Origin: Aquisediminimonas sp031376385
GTDB taxonomy: Bacteria; Pseudomonadota; Alphaproteobacteria; Sphingomonadales; Sphingomonadaceae
NCBI GenBank assembly: GCA_031376385.1
Contig: JANMDQ010000026.1
Span: 1 to 64,000 of the forward strand
Length of the DNA stretch: 64,000 bases
Direction of reading: 5' to 3'
Below are positions 7,664 to 16,310 of this stretch, piece after piece; the first letter of the stretch is position 1; each line of letters begins with the position of its first letter. The notes beneath the pieces were generated by a model. That model was not told where the DNA came from and did not search any database. It worked only from the letters and a program-made list of their open reading frames with translations. The position numbers and the translations under genes are program-made.

Positions 7664-9244
7664 TTAATTGATCGCTCTGCTCTTGCTCTCCCAATAAGGC
7701 GCGCGCAGTTCGCGGCGCAGGATTTTGCCCGACGGGTTGCGGGGGAGTGCTGCGATGAAGTCGACAGATTTCGGGCATTTATACCCTGCGATGCTTTGGC
7801 GGGCATGGGCAATGACATCCGCTTCTGAGACGTCTGCGCCATTCTTAAGGACGACGCAGGCCTTGACGGCTTCGCCCCATTTCTCATCCGGAATGCCTAT
7901 GACAGCGACGTCTGCAACGCTTGGATGGTTGTAGATCGCGTTTTCGACTTCAGCCGGGTAAACATTTTCGCCACCTGAAATGATCATATCTTTCACGCGG
8001 TCGTGAATGTAAAGATAGCCATCTTCATCCAAATAGCCTGCGTCGCCGGTGCGCAGCCAGCCGCCTGAATCAATGGTGGTCGCTGTTGCATCGGGCAGGT
8101 TCCAATATCCCTTCATATTCTGTGCCGAACGCGTTGCGATTTCGCCCACTTGCCCCGTGGCCACGCTATTGCCGCCCTCATCAATGATCTTGATTTCGAC
8201 GCCAGTCAGCGACTGTCCTACTGATCGCATGCGCGCATTTCCATTCACGTCATGATCCTGCGGGTTCAATGCGACGATTGTTCCCGATGTTTCCGTCATG
8301 CCGTACATTTGCACAAAGCCGCAGCCAAATACCTCCATGCTCCGCTTCATGAGTTCGAGCGGGATGGGCGACGCGCCGTAAGTGATATATTTCAGCTTTG
8401 AAAAATCAATCTCCGCAACGCGGGGATGGTTCAGCATGATCTGGATGGCGGCAGGCACCATGAAGACCTTTGAAATGCCAAATTTTTCGATGAAATCCAG
8501 CGCTTGGCTTGGATCATATTCGCGCACAACAATGGCCGTTGCGCCGTTACGGATCGTTGACATGCCGTAAAGCGTGCCACTGACGTGAAAGCAGGGCATG
8601 GCAAGCAAGCTGGTTTCACCGGGCACAGTGCGTTGCCAATCCTGCAAGGCTGCCTCTTGTTCGGCGGTGCGTTTGATCAGAATAGACTCATGGGTCATGA
8701 TCGCGCCCTTGGGATGACCCGTTGTGCCTGAGGTGTAAAGCTGGATCGCATCATCATTCGATCTGCACGGCACGCCGGGATCGGTGTCGCTATAGCGGTT
8801 GCGCCACTGCCCATAGTCTGGAATATCCCCGTCCGCGCCCTCGATCCCGAAGATCGTTTGAACGAAGTTGAGCTGCGGTTTGATCTCGCGGACCAAGTCG
8901 GCAAATTCCGCGCCGACGAAGAGTATCCGCGCGGTGCAGTCATTAACAATATAGGCCACTTCTGGCGCGGCCAAACGCCAATTGATCGGGGTCATCACGG
9001 CGCCGATTTTTGCGGCGCCGGCCAATATTTCAAAATAGGTCGCGGTGTTTTTCCCCAGATAGGAAATGCGATCACCAGCCCTTACACCGAGGGAAGCAAG
9101 ACCGTTGGCGGCTTGGCTGCTCCGTCGGTGCAATTCGCCGTAACTGGTTTCGCTCCCTTCAAATACAAATACGGCCTGATCGGCGCGCTCCTGTGCTTGG
9201 AACCGAATGAGGTCGTTGATCGAGACGACGTCTGAAATTTCCAT
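7664..9244 (-). CDS. AMP-forming acyl-CoA synthetase / ligase
   Basis: The 526-residue protein has all hallmarks of the ANL superfamily. YTSGTTGHPKG is the P-loop-like A3 motif, YGMTETSG is the A5 motif, RTGDAGYLDEDGYLYI with DRVKDMIISGGENVYP is the A7/A8 hinge, and PRNPSGKILRREL carries the A10 lysine. It activates a carboxylic acid to its CoA thioester using ATP. It is convergent with the ThuA gene (12 bp apart) and divergent from the NmrA-like gene. In this block it would start CoA-dependent breakdown of a ring or side-chain acid, ahead of the thiolase. The fatty versus aromatic acid preference cannot be read. Confidence 0.92.
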   Translation of the reverse strand: MEISDVVSINDLIRFQAQERADQAVFVFEGSETSYGELHRRSSQAANGLASLGVRAGDRISYLGKNTATYFEILAGAAKIGAVMTPINWRLAAPEVAYIVNDCTARILFVGAEFADLVREIKPQLNFVQTIFGIEGADGDIPDYGQWRNRYSDTDPGVPCRSNDDAIQLYTSGTTGHPKGAIMTHESILIKRTAEQEAALQDWQRTVPGETSLLAMPCFHVSGTLYGMSTIRNGATAIVVREYDPSQALDFIEKFGISKVFMVPAAIQIMLNHPRVAEIDFSKLKYITYGASPIPLELMKRSMEVFGCGFVQMYGMTETSGTIVALNPQDHDVNGNARMRSVGQSLTGVEIKIIDEGGNSVATGQVGEIATRSAQNMKGYWNLPDATATTIDSGGWLRTGDAGYLDEDGYLYIHDRVKDMIISGGENVYPAEVENAIYNHPSVADVAVIGIPDEKWGEAVKACVVLKNGADVSEADVIAHARQSIAGYKCPKSVDFIAALPRNPSGKILRRELRAPYWESKSRAIN

Positions 9245-9381
9245 GCAATCCTCTAAGCCTCATGTTGGTCGATTGTTCGCATTCATAGGTGCCACTGGCC
9301 ATAGCTCTTCCTACCATAATCATTAGCTGAATGGCGACGCGTCGAGGGGTAGCCTGTCCACCGGGAATGAGGAGAAAGAGC
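9245..9381. promoter_or_regulatory. Divergent promoter region, acyl-CoA synthetase / NmrA-like gene
   Basis: These 137 bp separate two genes that are transcribed apart, so both promoters must lie here or just inside. A GCCACTGGCCATAG element (9291-9304) partly resembles the palindrome at 4508-4519. GAGGAGAAAG upstream of 9382 is a strong ribosome-binding site for the NmrA-like gene. Confidence 0.4.
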
Positions 9382-10314
9382 ATGGCATTGGTTTCAGTCA
9401 TCGGCGCAACCGGCAGGCAGGGGCTGGCGCAAATACGGCAATTGGTTGCTGCGGGGCACCAAGTGCGGGCCTTGTCACGCAGCGAAAAGCCTGACCTTGG
9501 CCCAACCAATGCTGACATTGAAACGCGGCAAATTGATCTGAGCGATCCAGCCACTTTTGTGCCTGCGCTCGAAGGGTCCGACGCCGTCTTTTTCACTCAC
9601 CCGCTCCAAATGCGTGCGACGCGCGCCGAGCTGGCCGGATTGCTCGGGGCGGCGAGCCAGCAAGTTGGAGCTAAGCGGTTCGTCTGGAACACCTCAGCCT
9701 GGATTCCCGACAAGCCCGGCGATGCTTTCACCTATGCCAACAACACGACTGCCATCAACGCGCTGTGGCGATCAGGCGTGCCCGCCACCGTCTTTGGGTC
9801 AGTGTTGTTCATGGACAATCTGCTGACCAATTGGGCGCGGCCCTTCATCATGCACGAAGACCGCTATGTTTATCCGCATAAGCCGCATCTGGAATCGAAC
9901 TGGATCAGCTTGGATGATGTCGGAAAGGTCATGGTGCTGGCGCTTGATCGCCCCGATCTGGAAGGTGCCTGGATGAACATTGGCGGACCGGAGCGGCTGC
10001 GTTCCCCGCAAGTGGCGGAGATCCTTTCTGACGTGCTTGGCCGGTCAATCAAATATGATCCCTGCACCCCCGAAGAATTTGGTGACTATCTCGTCGCGGC
10101 CTTGGGCGAAAGTATGCCCGAAGAGCAACGCGCGCCCTATTCGGCAGGTATCGCTGCCTTTTACCATTTCAATAATGATTCGCCCAACCAGCCGTTCAAG
10201 GTCAACACTGACTATATGCAGGAACGTCTGCCCGAGATGGAATTTGAAACCCTGCGCGATTGGGCGAAGCGTCAGGATTGGTCGGATGAGGCTCACCGGC
10301 CTTCGGGTGGATAG
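9382..10314 (+). CDS. NmrA-like NAD(P)-binding protein
   Basis: A 310-residue atypical SDR with the N-terminal motif VIGATGRQG, typical of the NmrA/HSCARG and isoflavone-reductase-like groups. It lacks the classical YxxxK pair at the usual place, so it may act as a redox sensor or a reductase. The start at 9382 is chosen because GAGGAGAAAGAGC lies just upstream; an earlier in-frame start at 9331 has no such site. It is transcribed away from the acyl-CoA synthetase gene. It may reduce a double bond or ketone of the pathway substrate, but this is open. Confidence 0.8.
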   Translation: MALVSVIGATGRQGLAQIRQLVAAGHQVRALSRSEKPDLGPTNADIETRQIDLSDPATFVPALEGSDAVFFTHPLQMRATRAELAGLLGAASQQVGAKRFVWNTSAWIPDKPGDAFTYANNTTAINALWRSGVPATVFGSVLFMDNLLTNWARPFIMHEDRYVYPHKPHLESNWISLDDVGKVMVLALDRPDLEGAWMNIGGPERLRSPQVAEILSDVLGRSIKYDPCTPEEFGDYLVAALGESMPEEQRAPYSAGIAAFYHFNNDSPNQPFKVNTDYMQERLPEMEFETLRDWAKRQDWSDEAHRPSGG

Positions 10315-10439
10315 TGCGCCTTAAGGTGCCGAAATATGCCAAGAACCGCAGTTTCGGGCACTGCGAAACGTTCAACCGTGATTTTCCGGCCGGGCACCTG
10401 TAACAAGTCCCAGTTAGCAAAGGTCAAATAGTCTTCCAT
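10293..10439 (-). CDS. Possible short ORF or gene remnant, unknown
   Basis: A 48-codon reading frame starts at ATG 10439 and ends with TGA at 10293, overlapping the 3' end of the NmrA-like gene. It reads MEDYLTFANWDLLQV and later ITVERFAVPETAVLGIFRH, with codons that look protein-coding. The frame stays open a further 14 or so codons upstream before a TGA. It may be the tail of a lost gene on the minus strand or a chance frame. I do not recognise it. Confidence 0.25.
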   Translation of the reverse strand: MEDYLTFANWDLLQVPGRKITVERFAVPETAVLGIFRHLKAHYPPEGR

Positions 10440-10511
10440 ATCCACGCTCAGAAACAGAACACTAAGCAGGTCTGCGCCAACGCAAGGTCAGATCAAAGTG
10501 GGGAGGATGCT

Positions 10512-12770
10512 ATGAACGTCAATTTTGTAAAACGCAGCTTGCTGGTCGCACTCGGTACCAGCAGTCTGATCGGCCTTGCGCCTGCAGCCTTTGCTCAGGA
10601 TGCCGTTGAAGCTGAAGTCGCTGACCCCAATGAAATCATCGTTTCGGCCCGTCGCCGGTCAGAATCGCTGCAGGATACGCCCATTGCCATTACCGCGATC
10701 AATGCAGCGCAACTTGAGGCCAAGGGATCAGTTAATATCGGAGACCTGATGGGTGCCGCCCCCAATTTGCTGATCACCAATCAGAACTCTGGCGGCGCTG
10801 CGGCTAACCTTGCCATTCGCGGGCTGACTTATGCCGATGTTGAAAAATCGCAGGAGCCGACGGTCGGCGTGGTTGTCGACGGCGTCTTCATCGGCACGAG
10901 CACCGGCCAGTTTTTTGACTTTTTCGATATTGACCAGATTGAAGTGCTGCGCGGGCCCCAAGGAACCTTGTTTGGCCGCAACACCATTGGCGGCGTGATT
11001 AACATTAAACGCACGCGGCCTACCGGAGAATTTGGGGTGAAGGCTGAGGCCAGCTATGGTTCTTTCGGGTCTCTTGCCGGACGCGCCGTCGTGAACGTGC
11101 CCATTATCGGGTCCGCCTTTGCCGCCAAGTTCTTTTATTTCCACAATGAAACCGACGGTTTCTATAGCAACGGGATTACGGGAAAGCGGGCCGGGGGCAG
11201 CAATAACGAAAATTTCGGCGTATCCTTCCTTGTGCAACCTGAAGGCAGCGGATTTGACGCTGTGTTCACGGTTGAAAAGCAGATCCAGCGTTTTGACGTG
11301 ACCAATGCCAACATCACAAACTCAACGGAATTATTCTGCGGGTTCATTCCGGCGGTGCAGTGCAACCGTAACACCACCAATGATCTTTACACCGCCTTCA
11401 CCAGCCTTGGCGTGTCCAACTATTCAGCGCCAGCCCTGACGCTGGAGATGAATTATGATCTGGGTGGGGTAAAGCTGACGTCGGTATCCGGATATCGGCG
11501 GTCAAGGGAAAACCAGACGCAGGATTTCGATGCGTCTTCAACAGACCTTTATTACACGCGCCGCCAGCAAAGCTACAGGCAACTCAGCCAAGAGTTGCGT
11601 GCAGCGGGTAAGTTCTCGGATAGCTTTGACTATGTCGTTGGGGCCTATCTCTTTTCATCCAAATATGAACTGCTCCAGCATACCCGCTTGTTTGCGTTCA
11701 ACACGGCGATTGACCCCATTCAAGCTGATCCCAACTCGCAGCTGGTCAACGGCAACACCAAATCCTACGCCTTCTTCGGGGACTTTAACTGGGAATTTGC
11801 GGAACGGCTCCGTCTGTCATTTGGCGGGCGCTATACGCGGGACAAGAAGCAGCTCCGCAATGCCTTCGCAACGACTGGTCTTGTCGGCCAAGGGTCCGGC
11901 ACGTTTAGCAAGTTCACGCCTAAGGTCGGCGTGGATTACCGCCCCAACGATGATGTGATGCTCTATGCCTCATGGTCACGCGGATACAGGTCCGGCGGCT
12001 TTTCTCCGCGCGCGGCCACAGCAATCACTGCCAATGTCGCCTATCAGCCTGAAGTGGTGGACTCCTATGAGATTGGCACCAAGCTTGATTTGATGGACCG
12101 GCGCGTTCAGCTTAACCTTGCCGCTTTCTATTCTAAATATAACAATTTGCAGCAAAACACGACGATCCCGGGCGGCCCAACGGGCAACCAGACCATTACA
12201 TCCAACGCCGGTTCAGCCATCATCAAAGGTATTGAAGCGGACTTTACGGCCCGGCCTGCCGATGGTTTCCGCATCACAGGCTCGATTGGCTATCTTGACT
12301 CTGGCTTTAAGGGTTTCATCGTTGGCAACACGCTGGCTGGAGCCATCCGGAATTTTGATTATTCCGCCAACAACCTGATCTACAGCCCGAAAATCACAGC
12401 GGCTCTGGGCGCAGATTATACCATCGACACTAGCTTCGGCTCCGTTATGGCCAATATCGGATACCGCTATATTGACCGTTATGATCAGCAGATTTCGCTG
12501 GGTATCCTGACGGTTCCGGTGTCCCCGACAGGCACGGTGATCGTGAATGGCAATGATCCGCGCGTGAAATCGGATCGCCAAGGGCTGCTGGATGCTAGCT
12601 TGTCTGCCAAGTTTGACATTGGCGGCACGAAGGCAAAGGTCACCGTCTATGGCCGCAATCTGGCCGATGATCGCGGCACGACAGCGGCGTTTACAGTCGC
12701 TGGCCTCTGGTCCTTTGCCTCGGCACGCGAACCCCGCAGCTTTGGAGCTTCGCTCGGGTTTGAATTTTAG
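10512..12770 (+). CDS. TonB-dependent outer-membrane receptor
   Basis: The 752-residue protein begins with a signal peptide (MNVNFVKRSLLVALG, cleaved near AFAQD). A plug domain follows with the typical SARRRSESLQDTPIAIT start, VDGVFIG and the IEVLRGPQGTLFGRNTIGG signature near residue 140. The rest is a long beta-barrel with alternating aromatic strands that ends in Phe (SLGFEF). It carries a substrate across the outer membrane using TonB energy. In sphingomonads this class often serves carbon sources rather than iron, and its place inside a catabolic block fits that. GGGGAGGATGCT before the ATG is a strong ribosome-binding site. It has its own leader of almost 200 bp. Confidence 0.94.
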   Translation: MNVNFVKRSLLVALGTSSLIGLAPAAFAQDAVEAEVADPNEIIVSARRRSESLQDTPIAITAINAAQLEAKGSVNIGDLMGAAPNLLITNQNSGGAAANLAIRGLTYADVEKSQEPTVGVVVDGVFIGTSTGQFFDFFDIDQIEVLRGPQGTLFGRNTIGGVINIKRTRPTGEFGVKAEASYGSFGSLAGRAVVNVPIIGSAFAAKFFYFHNETDGFYSNGITGKRAGGSNNENFGVSFLVQPEGSGFDAVFTVEKQIQRFDVTNANITNSTELFCGFIPAVQCNRNTTNDLYTAFTSLGVSNYSAPALTLEMNYDLGGVKLTSVSGYRRSRENQTQDFDASSTDLYYTRRQQSYRQLSQELRAAGKFSDSFDYVVGAYLFSSKYELLQHTRLFAFNTAIDPIQADPNSQLVNGNTKSYAFFGDFNWEFAERLRLSFGGRYTRDKKQLRNAFATTGLVGQGSGTFSKFTPKVGVDYRPNDDVMLYASWSRGYRSGGFSPRAATAITANVAYQPEVVDSYEIGTKLDLMDRRVQLNLAAFYSKYNNLQQNTTIPGGPTGNQTITSNAGSAIIKGIEADFTARPADGFRITGSIGYLDSGFKGFIVGNTLAGAIRNFDYSANNLIYSPKITAALGADYTIDTSFGSVMANIGYRYIDRYDQQISLGILTVPVSPTGTVIVNGNDPRVKSDRQGLLDASLSAKFDIGGTKAKVTVYGRNLADDRGTTAAFTVAGLWSFASAREPRSFGASLGFEF

Positions 12771-12782
12771 GAAAATGCTTAG

Positions 12783-12821
12783 TAGTGCTCCGGGCGTAGC
12801 CCCGGAGCACTACGGGGCTAC
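12783..12821. terminator. Overlapping palindromes, bidirectional terminator / repeat element
   Basis: TAGTGCTCCGGG (12783-12794) and CCCGGAGCACTA (12801-12812) form a perfect 12-bp stem. A second stem, GTAGCCCCG (12796-12804) with CGGGGCTAC (12813-12821), overlaps the first, so only one can form at a time. The element lies between the convergent TonB receptor and NTF2-like genes and touches the stop codon of the latter. The GTGCTCCGGG core is shared with the repeat at 21563-21644. Transcription stop is likely in both directions. Confidence 0.6.
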
Positions 12822-13243
12822 TCGCCCGAAATCTCCTGCCGGTGGATATTCTGGAACGACCGCGACTGAAATAGCCAGCGGCCATCCACTTTCACGCAAA
12901 CGTCTTCATACCGACCCCGATCGCGGTGGACCTTGCCGTCCTTATCATAGACTTCGGACGTCCATGATCGCACCTTCGCGCGGTCACCGTCGACTTTGAT
13001 TGATCCGGGCCAGGCTTGGAACATGATACCGGGATAGTTGGACATGGCACCGATCCACATTTCAACAATTGCGGCCTTGCCTTTCGTGTCAGGAAATTCG
13101 GGATAGTCGGGTAGGCTCCAGACGCTGTCTTCTGCCCATAAGTCGCCCCAATCGTTCGCGTCGCAGCGCGATACCGCATCAGCATAGGCCTCCAACAGTT
13201 CGCGAATGGCGATACGGTCTTCCAAAGGGCCTTCAAACAACAT
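12818..13243 (-). CDS. NTF2/SnoaL-like family protein
   Basis: A 141-residue cone-shaped-fold protein. The N-terminal pattern DRIAIRELLEAYADAVSRCDANDW, seen here in two parts, followed by LWAEDSVWSLPD, is typical of the SnoaL_4 subgroup, and the end RSFQNIHRQ also fits. Members act as isomerases, dehydratases or hydrolases, and the Rieske dioxygenase beta subunit has the same fold. It is the last gene of a minus-strand operon (MDR, SDR, ferredoxin, NTF2). It might complement one of the alpha-only Rieske oxygenases or act on a ring intermediate. Confidence 0.8.
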   Translation of the reverse strand: MLFEGPLEDRIAIRELLEAYADAVSRCDANDWGDLWAEDSVWSLPDYPEFPDTKGKAAIVEMWIGAMSNYPGIMFQAWPGSIKVDGDRAKVRSWTSEVYDKDGKVHRDRGRYEDVCVKVDGRWLFQSRSFQNIHRQEISGE

Positions 13244-13260
13244 CGCGTCTCTCCTTTATT

Positions 13261-13614
13261 TCAGGCAATCTTCACCGGCGTGTCGGCCATGCCGGGCGGA
13301 GTATTGGGAACAGCAACTTCGATCATGCCATCTCGTATACGCAGTGGAAATTTGCGTAAGGGCTCATAGGGACCGCCGACACAAGCCCCGCTCATCAAAT
13401 CAAACCGCGCGCCGTGCAGGGGGCACATCACTGCCCCTCGCCGGATGCGCCCAGTGGACAGCGGGGACGCTGCGTGGGGGCAGCGGTCATTCACCGCGTG
13501 ATAGTCGTCCTCCACTTTCGCAATCAGCACATGCCAGCCTTCAATTTGCGCTGCATATTTGCCGTCCTCCGGAAAGTCGCTTTCAGCAATGACCGCGTGA
13601 TAATCCTCTGTCAT
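13261..13614 (-). CDS. Rieske [2Fe-2S] ferredoxin
   Basis: This 117-residue soluble protein carries CPHAASPLSTG and CPLHGARFD, the two Cys-X-His / Cys-X2-His halves of a Rieske cluster of the NirD/BphF type. It would pass electrons to a Rieske oxygenase terminal component. It is the only stand-alone ferredoxin I see near the four oxygenases of the window (NirD aside), and no ferredoxin reductase gene was recognised. Its ATG overlaps the stop of the upstream SDR gene (TGATG), so the two are translationally coupled. Confidence 0.88.
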   Translation of the reverse strand: MTEDYHAVIAESDFPEDGKYAAQIEGWHVLIAKVEDDYHAVNDRCPHAASPLSTGRIRRGAVMCPLHGARFDLMSGACVGGPYEPLRKFPLRIRDGMIEVAVPNTPPGMADTPVKIA

Positions 13615-14348
13615 CAGATCGAACTGCCGCCATCAATTCGGAACTCTGCGCCCGTGGTAAAACCCGATTCGTCCGAACCGAGATAGACTGCAATCGCCGC
13701 AATTTCTTCTGGCGTGCCAAGCCGCCCAATTGGGTGGGACGCGACCCAACCGTCGTAAAGCGCCTGACCGTCCTCCACTTGGGCCATCACCTTTTCAAGG
13801 ATCGGTGTGTGGATGGCCCCGGGGTGGACGGAATTGCACCGCATGCCGTGACCCTTACTGGCATAATGAAGCGCGACGGATTTGGTCAAATGCGTAACCG
13901 CTGCTTTCGCCGCATTATAGGCCGCCAAATCCGCCTGCGCGCGCACGCCGCACATCGACGACATATTCAGGACGGAGCCTCCAGCCCCTCTCATAAGCGG
14001 AATTACATGTTTGCAGCCAAGGAAGACCCCCACCACGTCCACATCAAATTCATGGCGGAACTCGGCAAGAGTTAAATCCTCAATCGAACCATGAGTGGTG
14101 ATACCGGCGTTGTTTACAAGAATATCGAGACGGTCGAGCGCCGCAAAGGCATCCAGCCAGTCCTGTTCCTCAGACACGTTAAGCTTCACAAAGCGCGCCC
14201 CAATTTCTGTGGCCAAGCCTTCTCCGCCTGGCACGTCAATGTCGGCAATGGTGACTATAGCCCCTTCGGCGACATAGCGGCGGACGATCGCCTCACCCAA
14301 TCCCGACGCGCCGCCTGTGACGAATGCCCTTTTGCCCTGCAACCTCAT
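13614..14348 (-). CDS. SDR-family oxidoreductase
   Basis: A 244-residue classical SDR with TGGASGLGEA near the N-terminus, VNNAG, and YNAAK as the active-site Tyr/Lys. TIADIDVP after strand 2 points to NAD(H). The segment NSVHPGAIHTP resembles cyclic-alcohol dehydrogenases and the HCH-degradation enzyme LinC. GAGGAGTGGA lies just before the ATG. It forms an operon with the MDR reductase upstream and the Rieske ferredoxin downstream. It probably oxidises a ring hydroxyl or a cis-diol; the substrate is unknown. Confidence 0.87.
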   Translation of the reverse strand: MRLQGKRAFVTGGASGLGEAIVRRYVAEGAIVTIADIDVPGGEGLATEIGARFVKLNVSEEQDWLDAFAALDRLDILVNNAGITTHGSIEDLTLAEFRHEFDVDVVGVFLGCKHVIPLMRGAGGSVLNMSSMCGVRAQADLAAYNAAKAAVTHLTKSVALHYASKGHGMRCNSVHPGAIHTPILEKVMAQVEDGQALYDGWVASHPIGRLGTPEEIAAIAVYLGSDESGFTTGAEFRIDGGSSI

Positions 14349-14358
14349 TCCACTCTCC

Positions 14359-15360
14359 TCAGATTGTTACGAGTGTTTTGCCTGTGGTGCGGCCGGACAT
14401 CAAATCGATAAATGCTAGGGGGATTTGTTCAAAACCGTGGCGGATATTGGTGAGGGGTTTCAGCTGTCCGTTTGTCACCCAGCCTTCCAGATCAGCTTGC
14501 GCCTGCGCAAGGATATCGGGATAATCGTAAGTTAAAAAGCCCTTCATTGTGATCCGATTTACCACCAACTGCCAGAGCGTTTTGACGCCGTAGGGGCTGT
14601 CTTGGTCATTGTAGTCACTGATCATGCCACACACAGCGATCCTACCAAATATACGCATGAGGGGGAGGGCTGCCTCTAACGTCGCGCCGCCGACATTGTC
14701 GAAATATACATCTACGCCGTCCGGCGCGGCAGCGCGGATCGTATTGCTTAGATCTGCCACAGTGCGGTAATTGATCGCCTCATCAAATCCGAGATCGCGG
14801 ATAGCAGCGGCTTTCGTTTCTGATCCAACCAGCCCAATAACGCGGCAGCCTTTGATCTTGGCAATCTGGCCAACGGCACTGCCCGTGGCTCCCGCCGCCG
14901 CACTGATCAACACCGTCTCACCCGCCTTGGCTTTGGCGACATGCAACAGTCCAACCCAAGCCGTTAGGCCGACTGGCCCCAGCGCGCCCATATAATGGCC
15001 CAGATCAATGCCGGGTTTAGGATGAACTTGCTCAAGCCCCAGCGCGTCCGCCGTAAAAACGCAATGTTCTGACCACGTGCCCAGCGCGCGCACGAAGGCT
15101 CCGACGGGATAAGCCGGGTTATTGCTTTCGATCACTTCGCCGAGTGACATCCCGTTCACGGGCGCACCGACCGCAACGGGCGGCAAATAGCTCAGCCGAT
15201 CATCAAGGAACCCGCGGATGGCGGGGTCCATCGAAAACACGTGGGGCTTCACCAGCATTTCGCCTTCGCCTATGACGGGCTTTGGCCCTTCCTTGATCGC
15301 GAAAGTGGCGGATGTCGGCGCGCCGTTTGGACGCGCGGTGAGAATGATGTGGCGGGTCAT
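14359..15360 (-). CDS. MDR-family NADP-dependent oxidoreductase (zinc-free)
   Basis: The 333-residue protein matches the leukotriene B4 12-hydroxydehydrogenase / curcumin-reductase group of medium-chain reductases. It shows HVFSMDPAIRGFLDD near the N-terminus, SAAAGATGSAVGQIAKIKGC as the nucleotide-binding site, and VDVYFDNVGG. These enzymes reduce the C=C bond of enones with NADPH and need no zinc. The start at 15360 is preferred over 15408 because homology begins with MTRHIILTARPNG. It is the first gene of the four-gene minus-strand operon ending at 12818. Confidence 0.87.
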   Translation of the reverse strand: MTRHIILTARPNGAPTSATFAIKEGPKPVIGEGEMLVKPHVFSMDPAIRGFLDDRLSYLPPVAVGAPVNGMSLGEVIESNNPAYPVGAFVRALGTWSEHCVFTADALGLEQVHPKPGIDLGHYMGALGPVGLTAWVGLLHVAKAKAGETVLISAAAGATGSAVGQIAKIKGCRVIGLVGSETKAAAIRDLGFDEAINYRTVADLSNTIRAAAPDGVDVYFDNVGGATLEAALPLMRIFGRIAVCGMISDYNDQDSPYGVKTLWQLVVNRITMKGFLTYDYPDILAQAQADLEGWVTNGQLKPLTNIRHGFEQIPLAFIDLMSGRTTGKTLVTI

Positions 15361-15447
15361 AGTGAGACTATCCCCGTTGAGGCGGCAAAGAGGCACTGGC
15401 CTAAGCAATAGGTGCGCGTGCCAAAATCATCGCGCTGCTTCTGTTTT

Positions 15448-16218
15448 TTAGGCCGGCAGCGTAATGTACCCCAGCTGCGCGGCCTTAAACACCGTCTGGC
15501 TGCGGTTGACGGCGTCGAGCTTGACTGAGGCATTGTGAATATGGAACCTCACCGTGGCACGGCTGCGAGCCATGATCATGCTGATTTCCAGATCAGTTTT
15601 CCCAATTGAGGCCCAGCGCAGGCATTCGACTTCTCGTTTTGACAAACGCGATCCTGATGGCAGGCGCTGCGCCTCGCCCATGGCATGAACATAGCTGCCA
15701 ATGAAGGTGTGGGACAGCATACCGAAATAATCACTATGCTGTTCAAACTCGTCTGACAGATCAGTCTTGGTTAGATCAATTGGATTGAAACTAACCGCTC
15801 CGATTTGGCCAAATGGCAAATGCACTGGCACCACAATCGCGGATTTTGTCATCGCGCGGTTCTCAAAATTGCTGAGGTCAATAGGGGCCAGATAATGGTT
15901 GGGCTGACGCGTGCGAAAGCCGTCGGCATTGACCCAAAAGGGCTCGCTTTCGTAGCGACATCCCGCTGTGAGAGGGGAGTTAAGCGCGATGCGCGTGTTT
16001 TTCCACCACGCTTGGGCCTTGTCCTCCCACCCGAATACATCATGCGCAAGGATCGTTCCGTCCACATCAACCGGCGTTACTTTGTCGGCAATATTGTGGG
16101 ACGGCGCGGCGCGCATATTGGCGGTGTTAATCGCAAGGCTGTGCAGTGCCTCTGCTGCACGGCGGACATCGTTAGGACCAGACACTCTCACCGCATTGAT
16201 ATCTTCGCGCCATGACAT
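15448..16218 (-). CDS. LuxR-family transcriptional regulator
   Basis: The 256-residue protein has an N-terminal domain with the layout of autoinducer-binding regulators and a C-terminal LuxR helix-turn-helix (LSKREVECLRWASIGKTD, ending near HNASVKLDAVNRSQ). The start at 16218 gives the usual length; a TTG at 16299 would add 27 residues. No luxI-type synthase gene is visible, so this is either a solo regulator or one responding to a plant or pathway compound. It lies between the MDR operon and two Rieske oxygenase genes on the same strand and is the likely local controller. Key residues for lactone binding were not checked. Confidence 0.82.
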   Translation of the reverse strand: MSWREDINAVRVSGPNDVRRAAEALHSLAINTANMRAAPSHNIADKVTPVDVDGTILAHDVFGWEDKAQAWWKNTRIALNSPLTAGCRYESEPFWVNADGFRTRQPNHYLAPIDLSNFENRAMTKSAIVVPVHLPFGQIGAVSFNPIDLTKTDLSDEFEQHSDYFGMLSHTFIGSYVHAMGEAQRLPSGSRLSKREVECLRWASIGKTDLEISMIMARSRATVRFHIHNASVKLDAVNRSQTVFKAAQLGYITLPA

Positions 16219-16310
16219 GGGCCGCGGGACCTCGCTCTCCTGAACCGCAAATATGATGCGCGTTTCAGAAGGGTTTAAGGGCGTCTCATTAAAACGCAAC
16301 GTGGCGAGCG

